Shown: piece after piece, positions 1 to 8,855 of the stretch
How the letters are laid out: every line of letters starts with the position of its first letter
How positions within the stretch are numbered: the stretch's first letter is position 1
From: Chthonomonas sp. UBA6659
GTDB lineage: Bacteria > Armatimonadota > Fimbriimonadia > Fimbriimonadales > Fimbriimonadaceae
Length of the DNA: 56,189 bases
NCBI GenBank assembly: GCA_002455425.1
Contig: DKKT01000061.1
Location: 1,766 to 57,954 of the forward strand
Direction of reading: 5' to 3'
Position numbers and translations under genes: made by a program
Notes under the pieces: generated by a model
What the model saw: the letters and a program-made list of their open reading frames with translations, nothing else
Told to the model about the DNA's origin: nothing
The model's database searches: none

Positions 1-2189
1 ACGAGGCTGTAGGTCAGGGTCTGGGCGGGAAGGTCGGCGTCTGCACCCACGAGCGTTCGGCTGATCGCCACGAGCTCGTCGACCGAGCCGTCGGCGGGGT
101 CATCGAGCGTCGGAGCCTGGTTGGTCTCATTGACGGAGATCGTGAACGACTTCGTATCGCTCAGAGGAGGTGATCCGTTGTCGGTGACCTGAACGGTCAC
201 GGTGTAGGATCCGCCGCCGTCCAACTCGCCGGGCGTCCATGCGATCGCGCCACCCGCTGAGACCGTGAGCGCGGCAGGGCCGGCAACCTTGGAGAAGGTC
301 AGGGTCTGGCCGGCGTCAGGATCGGTCGCGGTCGCGGAGGCGCTGTAGGACTGGAACTCGTTGATCGTCGCGTTGGCCGGAACCGTGAGGGTCGGGGCCG
401 TGTTGGCGGGGAAGATCGAGAACTCCACACCGCGGAACGTGTTCGTTGAGTTACCGGTCGCGATCGTGGTGAAGGGATTGTTCGGATTGGAGGTCAGGGT
501 CGGATTATCGTCGACCCACCGCACCGTGTTGTCTGAGTGGACGGTGTAGAGACGCACGTTGGTGTCGCTTGTCCAAACCCCTGCCAGGGCACGCGTTGCA
601 TTCGATCCGGTAAGGCCACTGTTGATCGTGTACCGCGCGGTCCAGGTCGCGCCGTTGTAGGTGAACTTTCGGATGCCGGTACTGGCCCCGTCGTCCGCCA
701 CGTACAGCGTGTTCGCGTTTGCGAAGTAAAAGTCGTAACCGCTTAGCACGCCGGTGAGGCCAAGTGTCGGGACTCCCGACGAGTTTTCAGGCAAGCCCGC
801 GCCGACCGCGGAGATGTTCGCGGCGATAGAGACATAGAGCTGGTTGTTGAAGATGTTCGCGACGCGGGAGTTGAGGGCCGAGCTGTTGACCTGAACACCG
901 GCCCCGCCTGCGAGGGGGAAGTAGTAGCTGCCCTGAGTGGCGTAGGCCAGCCAGAGCTTGTCTCCGTCAAAGGTCACCGCCGATCGAGGGTTGGTCGCGG
1001 TGCCGAAGGCCTGGCCGGTGCGGGTGTCGATCGCCCCGTTCGCTGCGACGCGCCCGAGCACGCGGGCGATAGATGAGGTCGTCGGAAGCGATCCTGTTCC
1101 GATCGCCGCGTCATATCCGGCGATCGTGAGGTATCGACCATCGGTCGACCGAGTGAGGAAGCCCTCGCTCGTTGCACTCTGGGTCATGGTGAGGCGGTAG
1201 TTAGCGCCCGAAGTCGTCGTCGGCATCGCGAGCGTTTGGACCAGGGTTCCGCCCGTGGTGTACTCGTCGACATTGACTTGGTACGCTTGGTTGCTCACGA
1301 ACGTGGACGTCGTGCTGATTCGGCTCACCACGATGTTCCCATTCCCGTTCACTGGGGCAAGGAAGAACTGGGTACCCGAGTTCGCGCCGGTGCCGCCGAG
1401 GTTTTGGCCACGGGGCTCCCCGTAACTCCCGACCGTACCGCCGTTGTAGCCGACGCCGGGAAGGAACTGGTTGGAGAGGAAGCTGTTATCGCTACTCGCG
1501 ACGAACGCCACGATGCGGATGGGACCACTGGGAAATCCGATCGCGGAAAGTGGGATGACCAGCTCCACGCCGGTATTCACCACGCCGCCAAGACCGTAGC
1601 CGGTACCCGTACCACCGGAGACGCCGGCAGTGTTCGCGCCGTTGTAGTTCGCCTTGACTCCGATCAAGTTGTTCCCGCCGGACAGATTTCCGTCCGTGAG
1701 GTTGGACTGGCCGAGATAGTAGCCGAGGTTGTTCGCAGTGTCCGGTGTTGCCGAGAAGTCGACGAACAGGTTGCCGCCGCTGCGGTTCAGCCCGAAGAAG
1801 TAGTCGGCGGTGAACCCGGACTCGAACGTGAAACCGTTGGGGCCGCCCGAGTCGCCGAGACGAGTCAGGTACCACGAGTTGCCGATCGTGTCCTTCCAGT
1901 TGTCGCCGCGAAGCCGGTTCTGGCCGCCGTCGACCGAGTCGATGAAGACGTTCAGCTTGTTGCCGTTGTTCTCGAGGTTCCCGGCCAAGACGAGGTTCAG
2001 ATTCCCATCCGCAATGTAGGCGTAGCCGACATTGAGCTCGCTGAAATTGTCGCCAAAACTGGTTTGAACGTTCTGGATGACCTGCGGGCCGTTGTAGCGC
2101 CAGTCGGCGGTGCCGTCGCACGTCTGTTGGGCGAACGCCCCCGTCATAAAAAGGGCCGCCGTTGCGGCGGTCCACATCCCTCTCACCAT
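1..2189 (-). CDS. Large secreted protein with Ig-like (He_PIG/cadherin-type) repeats, 3' end outside window
   Basis: Open from an ATG at 2189 to the window edge (729 codons), so the C-terminus is missing. The start follows GGAGG at 10 nt. Residues 1-20 form a signal peptide (short basic N-terminus, Ala/Leu-rich core, AFA-Q cleavage-like site). Residues about 25-275 are Gly/Asn-rich and resemble secreted surface proteins with a beta-sandwich. Residues about 290-560 contain short beta-propeller-like segments. From about residue 575 there is an Ig-like domain opening NTAPTLTVPA with a DPDAGQTLTF motif, typical of He_PIG/cadherin repeats. A second begins at NQAPTLDDPADGSVDE and runs off the edge. 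The true protein is therefore longer and probably has more repeats. It lies divergent from nhaA across about 230 bp. A surface or extracellular role is inferred; no enzymatic domain was recognised. Confidence 0.8.
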   Translation of the reverse strand, partial: MVRGMWTAATAALFMTGAFAQQTCDGTADWRYNGPQVIQNVQTSFGDNFSELNVGYAYIADGNLNLVLAGNLENNGNKLNVFIDSVDGGQNRLRGDNWKDTIGNSWYLTRLGDSGGPNGFTFESGFTADYFFGLNRSGGNLFVDFSATPDTANNLGYYLGQSNLTDGNLSGGNNLIGVKANYNGANTAGVSGGTGTGYGLGGVVNTGVELVIPLSAIGFPSGPIRIVAFVASSDNSFLSNQFLPGVGYNGGTVGSYGEPRGQNLGGTGANSGTQFFLAPVNGNGNIVVSRISTTSTFVSNQAYQVNVDEYTTGGTLVQTLAMPTTTSGANYRLTMTQSATSEGFLTRSTDGRYLTIAGYDAAIGTGSLPTTSSIARVLGRVAANGAIDTRTGQAFGTATNPRSAVTFDGDKLWLAYATQGSYYFPLAGGAGVQVNSSALNSRVANIFNNQLYVSIAANISAVGAGLPENSSGVPTLGLTGVLSGYDFYFANANTLYVADDGASTGIRKFTYNGATWTARYTINSGLTGSNATRALAGVWTSDTNVRLYTVHSDNTVRWVDDNPTLTSNPNNPFTTIATGNSTNTFRGVEFSIFPANTAPTLTVPANATINEFQSYSASATATDPDAGQTLTFSKVAGPAALTVSAGGAIAWTPGELDGGGSYTVTVQVTDNGSPPLSDTKSFTISVNETNQAPTLDDPADGSVDELVAISRTLVGADADLPAQTLTYSL

Positions 2190-2419
2190 CTTCACTGATC
2201 CTCCGCCAGTGCCTGCCGTGCAGGCCTTAACACCAACTACTTGCGCCATGAATGCGCACGAATTCACCAGAGACGATACACCCTCTCCCAGCCACAGCGC
2301 TACCCTTGTTCCGAATTCTGGTAATTGCAGAACGCGATCTTAACCGTGTGCCATTTCACTGCTTCTACGGCCCTTGTCGCGCCGGCGACGGCGTCGGGGT
2401 GCCATGATGGACGTCACCG

Positions 2420-3772
2420 ATGGGGAAGGAAGGCCAGTCGAGGGGTCCACTGCCGCAGGTGATCCGTAAGCGCCTGATCCGGCCTGTCCTCGAGTTCATG
2501 CAGTCGCAGGCGGTGGGCGGCATCGTCTTGATCGCGGCGACGGTTGTCGCGCTGATCCTCGCCAACTCGGGCTTCGCCGCGAGCTACTTCGGCTGGCGAG
2601 ACATGCCGGCAGGATTCAAAATCGGCGACTTCCAGCTCGAGAAGCCGCTGCTCCTCTGGATCAACGACGGCCTCATGGCGGTTTTCTTCCTCCTTGTAGG
2701 GCTCGAAATCAAGCGCGAATTCCTCATTGGCGAACTTTCGAGTGCCAAACACGCCATGCTGCCGATCGCGGCCGCCGTCGGAGGCATGGCGGTGCCGGCC
2801 GCGATCTATGTGGCACTCAACTGGGGACAGCCCTCCCTTCCCGGGTGGGGCATTCCCATGGCCACCGACATCGCATTCGCGCTCGGGATTTTGGCGCTCC
2901 TCGGTTCGCGAGTTCCACTTGCTTTGAAGATCTTCCTAACCGCGTTCGCGATCGTCGACGATCTCGGTGCCGTCCTCATCATCGCCCTCTTCTACACGGC
3001 CCAACTCGACGTCACTGCACTCGGCATTGCTGGGGCTTTGCTTGTCGCGCTGATTGCCCTCAACGCCTCAGGGGTTCGGATGCTGGGGCCCTATCTCGCG
3101 ATCGGCGCGCTCCTCTGGCTCGCCGTGCTCAAGAGTGGCGTCCACGCGACGGTTGCCGGCGTTTTGATCGCGCTGACCATTCCGACCAAGGTCCGACTCG
3201 ACGCGCGGGGATTTGGGGAAAGCGTCCAGAGCCTGCTCGACCGATTCCGCGCGAAGGAATCCGAGGGCCGGGGTGGGGTCATTTCGGATGACCGGATCAG
3301 CCTCCTGCAGGGCATCGAGGACTCTTGCGAGCAAGTGCAGATGCCCCTCCAACGGCTTGAGCATGTGCTTCACGGGTGGGTGAACTTCCTGATTGTGCCG
3401 ATCTTCGCGTTCGCGAATGCGGGCGTTGCCTTCTCAGGGCTCCCCAGTGATGCGCTCCGCAGTCCGGTCACTCTGGGCATCGGTCTCGGCCTCGTGCTCG
3501 GCAAGCCGTTCGGGGTACTCCTCGCCGCATGGTTCGTTGTCCGCTTGGGACTCGCGAACGTCCCCCGCGGGGTGTCTTGGGCTCAGCTGACCGGCGTCGC
3601 TGTGTTGGGCGGGGTGGGCTTCACCATGAGCCTCTTCATCGCGTCTCTGGCGTTCGAGTCGGCGGAAGCGGTCGACACCAGCAAGGTGGGAATCTTCCTC
3701 GGATCTCTCGTCTCCGCGGTGATCGGCGTCGTGATCCTTCTCCGCGCGAAGGGTGCTAGGGCTAGTTCGTGA
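2420..3772 (+). CDS. nhaA: Na+/H+ antiporter NhaA
   Basis: 450 aa, slightly longer than E. coli NhaA (388 aa) because of a hydrophilic insert around residues 270-300. About twelve membrane segments are visible. The transport-site aspartates are present: ATDIAFALG (D150) and AIVDDLGA (D180/D181). The helix carrying the conserved lysine reads GLVLGKPFGV. The family exchanges cytoplasmic Na+ or Li+ for external protons in the inner membrane, controlling pH and sodium. The start is the first ATG after an in-frame TGA at 2405; there is no clear ribosome-binding site, so a GTG 13 codons further in is possible. It converges with secG, and the two coding ends overlap by 11 nt. Confidence 0.95.
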   Translation: MGKEGQSRGPLPQVIRKRLIRPVLEFMQSQAVGGIVLIAATVVALILANSGFAASYFGWRDMPAGFKIGDFQLEKPLLLWINDGLMAVFFLLVGLEIKREFLIGELSSAKHAMLPIAAAVGGMAVPAAIYVALNWGQPSLPGWGIPMATDIAFALGILALLGSRVPLALKIFLTAFAIVDDLGAVLIIALFYTAQLDVTALGIAGALLVALIALNASGVRMLGPYLAIGALLWLAVLKSGVHATVAGVLIALTIPTKVRLDARGFGESVQSLLDRFRAKESEGRGGVISDDRISLLQGIEDSCEQVQMPLQRLEHVLHGWVNFLIVPIFAFANAGVAFSGLPSDALRSPVTLGIGLGLVLGKPFGVLLAAWFVVRLGLANVPRGVSWAQLTGVAVLGGVGFTMSLFIASLAFESAEAVDTSKVGIFLGSLVSAVIGVVILLRAKGARASS

Positions 3773-4007
3773 AGAGGCGCGTCCCGAGATAGTCCAGGAT
3801 CAGCATGAGCGCAAAGAAGGCACCGCCCAAGTACATCGTGACGTTCGAGATCTTGTCGTCGAACGTGGCCCGACCCTTGAACGTCGTTCGAATCGACCCG
3901 CCCCCGCCCGACATCGCATCGCCCTTTCCGGTGACGAAGATCAGTCCCGCGAACAGAAGCGCGACGATGACGGCGAGAACCATGAGTACGTTGTAGACGG
4001 TGTTCAA
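3762..4007 (-). CDS. secG: Preprotein translocase subunit SecG
   Basis: 81 aa from a TTG start at 4007, preceded by GAGG 8 nt upstream. There are two transmembrane helices (about residues 8-26 and 57-75) joined by a Gly/Ser-rich loop (MSGGGGSIRTTF), the usual SecG layout with the conserved GLIF motif in helix 1. SecG assists SecYEG-dependent export through the inner membrane. An in-frame upstream extension of about 70 codons exists but lies over the neighbouring gene and has unlikely composition, so I rejected it. It lies 19 nt downstream of the CBS-DUF1385 gene on the same strand and is probably co-transcribed with it. Confidence 0.9.
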   Translation of the reverse strand: MNTVYNVLMVLAVIVALLFAGLIFVTGKGDAMSGGGGSIRTTFKGRATFDDKISNVTMYLGGAFFALMLILDYLGTRLFTN

Positions 4008-4015
4008 AGGTGAAA

Positions 4016-4019
4016 CCTC
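4016..4019 (-). promoter_or_regulatory. Ribosome-binding site fixing the TTG start of secG
   Basis: GAGG on the minus strand, 8 nt before TTG at 4007. No ATG or GTG at the right distance from a Shine-Dalgarno sequence gives a complete SecG helix 1. Confidence 0.6.
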
Positions 4020-4026
4020 GGAGAAG

Positions 4027-5160
4027 CTAAAAGTATACCCGCACCAGCGCATCGAAGCCGGTGAGCCGGGCGAGGCCCTCGGCGACGAGGGACATGCCGG
4101 TCGATCCGACCATGATTTGAGGAAGGCCGGAGTTCCAGAGTCTAGACCACACGCTGCCGTAGGTACGGGGTGCGGTCTGGTACTTGGCGAGAAGGTCCTG
4201 ACCCGATCGGATCCCACTCTCGATTTGGGCAGGTGTCGGGGGCTTCGTCGTCACGAAGAACTGAAGCATCGAACCAAGCGGGCGCCAGAAGATCAAGGTC
4301 GCGAGGGCCGCGATCAGCATCCGCAGCTGAGGGTCGGAATGCCACGGCGAGCTGAATATCCCCATGAAGAGCATCGCGCCGGCCGCGAAATTGGTGCCGC
4401 ACCGCGGATGGATACGGGGCATCCGGGCGACGACTTCCGGCGTAAGAGGCTCGTTGCGTTCGATCGCGTGGACGACCATGTGCTCGGCCGCATGGGTACC
4501 GGCGAGTGGCAGCGCTCGGATGCCTCCCAGGAATACAAGCAGGCTCGCCGCACCGAGCAGGTTGGCACGAACGGCGTCGGACATGGCCCAGGACTGGGAG
4601 ACGACCTCGAGCCCGTACGCCACGAGATTGGCCAGCAGGAATAGCCCGAAGAGTAGTGCCCCCGTCGCGACAAGGGCCCAAGGGCCCACGCCGCCGCGCG
4701 TCATCCCGTCCGTGAGGTACACGCCGAACGGCGTTGCCATCCCCCCCACGATGCGTGGCCGCAGCGGCTCGTCCGGCACCGTAAGAACATCCGACCAAGT
4801 CAAAACGCCGAGCGGACGGTCGTCCTCGTCGACCACGATCGCGTATGCCGCCCCGCGTTCGTTGAGTAAGCGCAGGGCGGATGCCCCGGATTCGTGGCTT
4901 CGCAGAACTACCTCGGGATCGCGCACCAGCGTGCCGATCGGAGCATGGATCGAATCTCCTTGGAGGAGCGATTGGACGACCTCACGCTCTTCGACGATCC
5001 CCAGGAGCACGCCGTTCTGGACGACGACGACGCACGGGGCCGACGTTTCCCTGAGATTCTGGAGGCAACGCCCGAGGCTGTCATAAGCTTCGGCTAGTTC
5101 AGGCGCGCGGCGAAGGGCACGACCGATCGGACGATGGAGGGCCGGTTGGAGGTCGTGCAT
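4027..5160 (-). CDS. CBS domain pair fused to DUF1385 (YqhQ-like) membrane protein
   Basis: 377 aa from ATG at 5160 (GTG at 5169 is an alternative; neither has a strong ribosome-binding site). Residues about 10-130 are two CBS domains, which commonly bind adenosyl nucleotides: GVLLGIVEEREVV and RPLGVLTWSDVL are the typical strand ends. Residues about 135-375 are a DUF1385/YqhQ module: PRIVGGMATPFGVYL corresponds to the family's GGQAVMEGV-like motif, followed by HAAEHMVVHAIE and HPRCGTNF, with several transmembrane helices between. DUF1385 has no firmly established function. The fusion suggests nucleotide-dependent control of the membrane module (inference). It precedes secG on the same strand with a 19-nt gap. 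Confidence 0.85.
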   Translation of the reverse strand: MHDLQPALHRPIGRALRRAPELAEAYDSLGRCLQNLRETSAPCVVVVQNGVLLGIVEEREVVQSLLQGDSIHAPIGTLVRDPEVVLRSHESGASALRLLNERGAAYAIVVDEDDRPLGVLTWSDVLTVPDEPLRPRIVGGMATPFGVYLTDGMTRGGVGPWALVATGALLFGLFLLANLVAYGLEVVSQSWAMSDAVRANLLGAASLLVFLGGIRALPLAGTHAAEHMVVHAIERNEPLTPEVVARMPRIHPRCGTNFAAGAMLFMGIFSSPWHSDPQLRMLIAALATLIFWRPLGSMLQFFVTTKPPTPAQIESGIRSGQDLLAKYQTAPRTYGSVWSRLWNSGLPQIMVGSTGMSLVAEGLARLTGFDALVRVYF

Positions 5161-5197
5161 GGTGCGCACTTCATGATACGCCGTTCCGAGGCAAAGA

Positions 5198-5228
5198 AAA
5201 AGCCCCCCGGCAGAGCCGGGAGGCTTTT
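5198..5228 (-). terminator. Rho-independent terminator of the subtilase gene
   Basis: Inverted repeat with arms 5198-5211 and 5215-5228 and a 3-nt loop. Thirteen of fourteen pairs match (one C/A mismatch). On the minus strand the stem is followed by TTTTTCTTTG. It lies 20 nt past the subtilase stop. Confidence 0.85.
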
Positions 5229-5247
5229 GTCCGTTGAGGGGTGTACC

Positions 5248-7131
5248 TTAGCGGACGACGAAGAGCTGGCCGACCTGGCGGGTGCCACGGAAGTCAGCGT
5301 AGATCTCGACCTTCTGTCGGTTGTTCGTCAGCGGCGCATTGAAAGCGCGCGCCACGGTGATACCGAAGGTGGCCGTGGTCTGACCGGCAGCGACGCGGAC
5401 CGAGGTCACGCGGGGCCGGACGAGGCCGGCGTTCGAGCTCGAGATGCGGACGACCGCGCCGCCGACCGGAGCCGGACGATCGAGGACGACCTGAGCGTTG
5501 AACGCGGTGCCGAGTCGAGAGGTGGCTACGTTCGTCGACGGGAGATTGACCGACGCGACATAGGCAACGGAGCGACCGGCGTTGATTCGGCCTCGGCGAC
5601 CCTGCGAGATCACTCGCGGACCGTCGGACTGGATCTGGTCGGTGTTGTTACCGATGCGGGCGCGGACATAGTCAGCCATCGAGAACGGGTTGATGTTCAG
5701 GGCCGGAGCCGAATTCTCGGCGAAGTCCCAAACGAGAGCCGCGAGACCCGCGACTTGCGGAGCGGCGAACGACGTACCGTTGCCGAAGAGCGGCGGTCCG
5801 AAGTTGCCACCGAAGCCGGCGAACGGCCACAGGGTGTAACCGGAGCCATCGCCATCGTAGGCCGGCGGAACGAGCAACTGAGCCAAGAAGTTGTAGTTCT
5901 CGGTCGAGTACAGGTTCTGGGCCGAAGCGGCGACTTCGCACTTCGGAGCGTTGCGGCTGTAGAACGCCAGGCCCTCGCGGAGTTCGCCGTTGGCGAACTT
6001 GCCGGCCAGGTTGTTCGTACCGGCAACGGCCATCACCATCGGGTGGACCGCCGGCCAGCGCAGCGTCGTGATGCCAATGCCGTTGCCCGACGAGGCGATG
6101 ATGAGACTCGGCGGTAGGCCCGAGCCGCCGGGCAGGTTGCCCATGGTGGCGTCGCGGATCACGAGCTCGCTCAGGATCTGAAGCGGGAGCGGAAGCACGC
6201 CGATGTTGATGTTGCTCTGGATCGTGATGATCTGGCAACCGAAGAAGTTGTGAGCAAAGAAGATGCTCGCAACGGTGCCGAACCAGGTGGCGCCGATCGG
6301 AGCCGGCGGGAGCGGTCCGGCCGAGAAGTGGCCAGTCTTGAAGATGACCATCTGAGCGTCGTAGCCGGCACCGGCAACGCCGATGGCGTTGTTCGTGTCG
6401 GCAGCGGCAAGACCGGCGACGCGGGTGCCGTGCGACTTGTAGTCGATGTCCAGAGCATTGTTGATGCCGAGGAAGCCGGTCCAGTTGACCTCAGCGAAGA
6501 CCTTGTTGCGAAGGTCCTCATGGGGAACAAACGGGAACAGCGTGCCGTTCTCCCAACCCGTGTCGACCACGCCGATTCGAACGGTGGCGTTCGAAGTCGC
6601 GTTGCTCGCCCACGCGGCCGGGAAGTTGGCGCGATTCAGGGCAGGCTGTCGTCCTTCGTTGAAGAACGGATCCGTCACAGGCCACTGATTGTATTCGCCG
6701 AGTTCGTTGAAGAACCACTCCGCGATCTCGCCCTGCTCGCCACCCATGTTCAGGTACTCGGTGATGCAGTCGATGACGGAATAGCCGTAATCTTCGAGAT
6801 ACATCGGCAACTCTTCGCGCATTTCGTTGCCTTCGCCATCGAGGGTGACGCAATAAATGCGGAAGCGGATCTGCCGATAGCCGAAGACCTCATCGAAGAA
6901 CGGGTCGGACTCGGCGACGACATCGATGAAGTCGCAACCCTCAGGAACGGGCAGGCCGTCCTGGCAGTTGGCGTCGATGTAAGCGTTGAGTGCGTCGAGA
7001 TTCCCCCCGAGAGAGCCACCATCGTATCGAACGATGACCGTGGCGTTATCGTAGGAGCGCTCGCCGCTTTGCGCCATGGCCCCCGTAATGAGTGCCAAGA
7101 GCGTCATGAGAATCAAAAGCGTACGCTTCAA
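5248..7131 (-). CDS. Secreted subtilisin-like serine protease (S8 family)
   Basis: 627 aa. Residues 1-20 are a signal peptide (MKRTLLILMTLLALITGAMA). Residues about 25-165 are an N-terminal region that may act as a propeptide. The S8 triad is complete: Asp190 in IGVVDTGWE, His234 in SHGTRVAGLAA, Ser454 in GNGTSFAAPQVAGLAALV, with oxyanion Asn350 in IIASSGNGIG. The His-Ser spacing of 220 residues is on the long side. Residues about 530-627 form an Ig-like beta-sandwich with an RPAPVGGAVVRISSSN motif, as in cell-surface adhesin-type tails. It is probably an extracellular or envelope protease. It is monocistronic, with a sigma70-like promoter at 7296-7324, a 5' leader of about 155 nt, and a terminator at 5198-5228. 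Confidence 0.93.
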   Translation of the reverse strand: MKRTLLILMTLLALITGAMAQSGERSYDNATVIVRYDGGSLGGNLDALNAYIDANCQDGLPVPEGCDFIDVVAESDPFFDEVFGYRQIRFRIYCVTLDGEGNEMREELPMYLEDYGYSVIDCITEYLNMGGEQGEIAEWFFNELGEYNQWPVTDPFFNEGRQPALNRANFPAAWASNATSNATVRIGVVDTGWENGTLFPFVPHEDLRNKVFAEVNWTGFLGINNALDIDYKSHGTRVAGLAAADTNNAIGVAGAGYDAQMVIFKTGHFSAGPLPPAPIGATWFGTVASIFFAHNFFGCQIITIQSNINIGVLPLPLQILSELVIRDATMGNLPGGSGLPPSLIIASSGNGIGITTLRWPAVHPMVMAVAGTNNLAGKFANGELREGLAFYSRNAPKCEVAASAQNLYSTENYNFLAQLLVPPAYDGDGSGYTLWPFAGFGGNFGPPLFGNGTSFAAPQVAGLAALVWDFAENSAPALNINPFSMADYVRARIGNNTDQIQSDGPRVISQGRRGRINAGRSVAYVASVNLPSTNVATSRLGTAFNAQVVLDRPAPVGGAVVRISSSNAGLVRPRVTSVRVAAGQTTATFGITVARAFNAPLTNNRQKVEIYADFRGTRQVGQLFVVR

Positions 7132-7295
7132 TGTACAACCTCCTCAACTCCCCTTCCGGGGCCGTAGATGTCCTCAAGCGCGGAACTTGGACTTCGGGTC
7201 GGGCTGTCTTTCAATTTCGCCCGTCCTTGGCCGAAGCTGTCGCTTGACGTGCCTCCTTCGCCAGAGATCCCTCTCTTCCGGAAGGCTCTACCGCA

Positions 7296-7324
7296 AATAT
7301 ACTACCTCCGAGCGCGACAATCAA
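7296..7324 (-). promoter_or_regulatory. Sigma70-like promoter for the subtilase gene
   Basis: On the minus strand TTGATT (7324-7319), 17 nt, TATATT (7301-7296). Both hexamers are close to the TTGACA/TATAAT consensus with optimal spacing. Transcription would start near 7289, giving a leader of about 155 nt before the ATG at 7131. Confidence 0.55.
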
Positions 7325-7585
7325 GGGTTTTTCGAGTCTGATCGACCCGATTTTCCCCGATTTTCACGCTCCGAGGGCGGAGACTGAGCCTTCTAGGTCT
7401 CAGGAGTCACGCGGACCTTGCTACTAATGATGGCACGATCCGCCTCGTTCCATGAGGCCTGCGAGCGATTTGGCGAGAAGATTCCCGACATTTCGAGGCC
7501 CATTTCCAGAAAACTCCAACTTGGATGCGACCTCAATGATACCCGATTCAGGCTGAAAGCGTCCAAGGGACCCGCCTGACAAACG

Positions 7586-7623
7586 AATCGAGCCCGGATT
7601 TCGAACGAAATCCGGGCTCGATT
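7586..7623 (-). terminator. Long perfect-palindrome terminator after the lytic transglycosylase
   Basis: Perfect 18-bp arms (7586-7603 and 7606-7623) around a 2-nt centre, starting 10 nt after the stop of the transglycosylase gene. The downstream T-tract on the minus strand is short (TTCGTTTGT), so it may act on both strands or as an RNA-stability element. Confidence 0.7.
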
Positions 7624-7632
7624 CGGGAGTTC

Positions 7633-8637
7633 CTAGGCACCGCAAAGGCGTCGGTACAGATCCGTCACCTTCCGCACGTAATTCTGGGTCTCCTTGTAAG
7701 GGGGTACCCCGCCATGCCGTCGGACCGCGCCCGAGCCGGCATTGTAGGCCGCGAGCATCAGGACCAAGGCATCCCAGGCATCACCGGTCTTTCGGTGATA
7801 GTTTTCAAGATGCCCGCGGACGATCCGCACCGTCGCGTTCAGGTTTTCGATGCTGTCGTACGGGTTCCCCACGCCCATACCCTTGGCGGTTCCTGGCATC
7901 AACTGGCCAAGCCCCATCGCTCCGGCATGGCTCTTCGCATTCGGGTCGAAGCCGCTCTCGACCATGACCATCGCCATGATCAGGCGGGCATCGACGCCCT
8001 GCGCGACGCTGAACTCCACGACTCCCGCGGCGATGCGTGTCGCTTCATCCAGGGAGAGACGCGAGTTTTGACGGCGGATAAATTGAGCGTAAATCGGGAC
8101 CGCGTCGTTCGCGTTCACCTGCCAGTCGCTTCGGGGCACGAACGAACCGGACAACGGGGCCGGACGGCCACCTTTGCGAGACGCCACGGCGGACTTGGTC
8201 CGGGTCGAGCGCGTCGACGTCCGAGCGACCGCCTTCGGTTGGGCCTTTTCCCAGTTCGCGACTTGGGTTTCGGCCGCGACGCCGAGCATTTTGACCTGGG
8301 GCGAAGCGAGTTCGTCCGACCGGCCGGCCGTCACCAGCATCCGAACGGAGACCGAATTGCCGTTCAGCCAATCCGGAAGCTCCGCCGCTTCCACCTCGAC
8401 ACCGCCAGAGGGCGTGTCGAGGATCATCACGATGCCGGTCCCGGTCTTGACGTGCCCGGTCACGACACCCTTGAGTTCCAGCGTCTTGGTGCCGATCAGG
8501 TTCTTCATCGCTGAAGCTCCCACCGCTTCCTTGACGTTCAGCTTCTTCCGAAGTTGAACGTACTGCTCGAATGTTTGCGCCCCTGCCGCACCGACTGCGG
8601 CCAGAGCGACGAACGCCGCCCAGACAAATCGTTTCAT
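7633..8637 (-). CDS. Lytic transglycosylase (SLT domain), exported
   Basis: 334 aa from ATG 8637. A longer in-frame extension runs across tRNA-Ser and is not coding. Residues 1-20 are a signal peptide. Residues about 45-125 are an OB-fold-like region, and residues 130-180 a Ser/Arg-rich linker. Residues about 190-334 are a soluble lytic transglycosylase domain: catalytic Glu227 in MVMVESGFDPNAKS, followed by GAMGLGQLMPGTA, NLNATVRIVRGHL and LAAYNAGSGAVRRHGG. The family cleaves the MurNAc-GlcNAc bond of peptidoglycan to give 1,6-anhydro ends, acting in the periplasm. It may act with the class A penicillin-binding protein at 22378 in wall turnover (inference). Confidence 0.93.
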   Translation of the reverse strand: MKRFVWAAFVALAAVGAAGAQTFEQYVQLRKKLNVKEAVGASAMKNLIGTKTLELKGVVTGHVKTGTGIVMILDTPSGGVEVEAAELPDWLNGNSVSVRMLVTAGRSDELASPQVKMLGVAAETQVANWEKAQPKAVARTSTRSTRTKSAVASRKGGRPAPLSGSFVPRSDWQVNANDAVPIYAQFIRRQNSRLSLDEATRIAAGVVEFSVAQGVDARLIMAMVMVESGFDPNAKSHAGAMGLGQLMPGTAKGMGVGNPYDSIENLNATVRIVRGHLENYHRKTGDAWDALVLMLAAYNAGSGAVRRHGGVPPYKETQNYVRKVTDLYRRLCGA

Positions 8638-8650
8638 AGGCAATTTAGGC

Positions 8651-8740
8651 TGGCGGAGAGATCGGGATTCGAACCCGAGAAGGGATTTCTCCCTTACCCA
8701 CTTAGCAGGCGGGCGCTTTCGACCACTCAGCCATCTCTCC
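8651..8740 (-). tRNA. tRNA-Ser(GCT)
   Basis: Cloverleaf on the minus strand. The acceptor stem 5' GGAGAGA (8740-8734) pairs with TCTCTCC, discriminator G, and an encoded CCA end (8653-8651). The anticodon loop CTGCTAA gives anticodon GCT (AGC/AGU codons). It has the long variable arm typical of class II serine tRNAs and a standard GGTTCGAATCC T-arm. Confidence 0.96.
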
Positions 8741-8855
8741 GAAGCAAGGTTGATGATACCCACACGTCCTCCACCGATACCCGAAGTGGGTCTACGGAAC
8801 ATTGTCGGACGATGACGTCCGGAATCCACAGCCTCGGTTCAGCCCATACTAAGCT

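Larger units (their letters stand above)
7132..7632. other. Intergenic region holding the subtilase promoter and a terminator
   Basis: 500 bp without a credible gene. It holds the subtilase promoter (7296-7324), the long untranslated leader of that gene, and the transglycosylase terminator (7586-7623). A 73-codon ORF (7424-7645, minus) runs through the terminator palindrome and has no ribosome-binding site, so I do not call it a gene. The remainder, about 7330-7580, shows nothing I recognise. Confidence 0.6.

Noticed and set aside
7424..7645. 73-codon minus-strand ORF
   Set aside because: It runs through a perfect terminator palindrome, has no ribosome-binding site and no recognisable composition.
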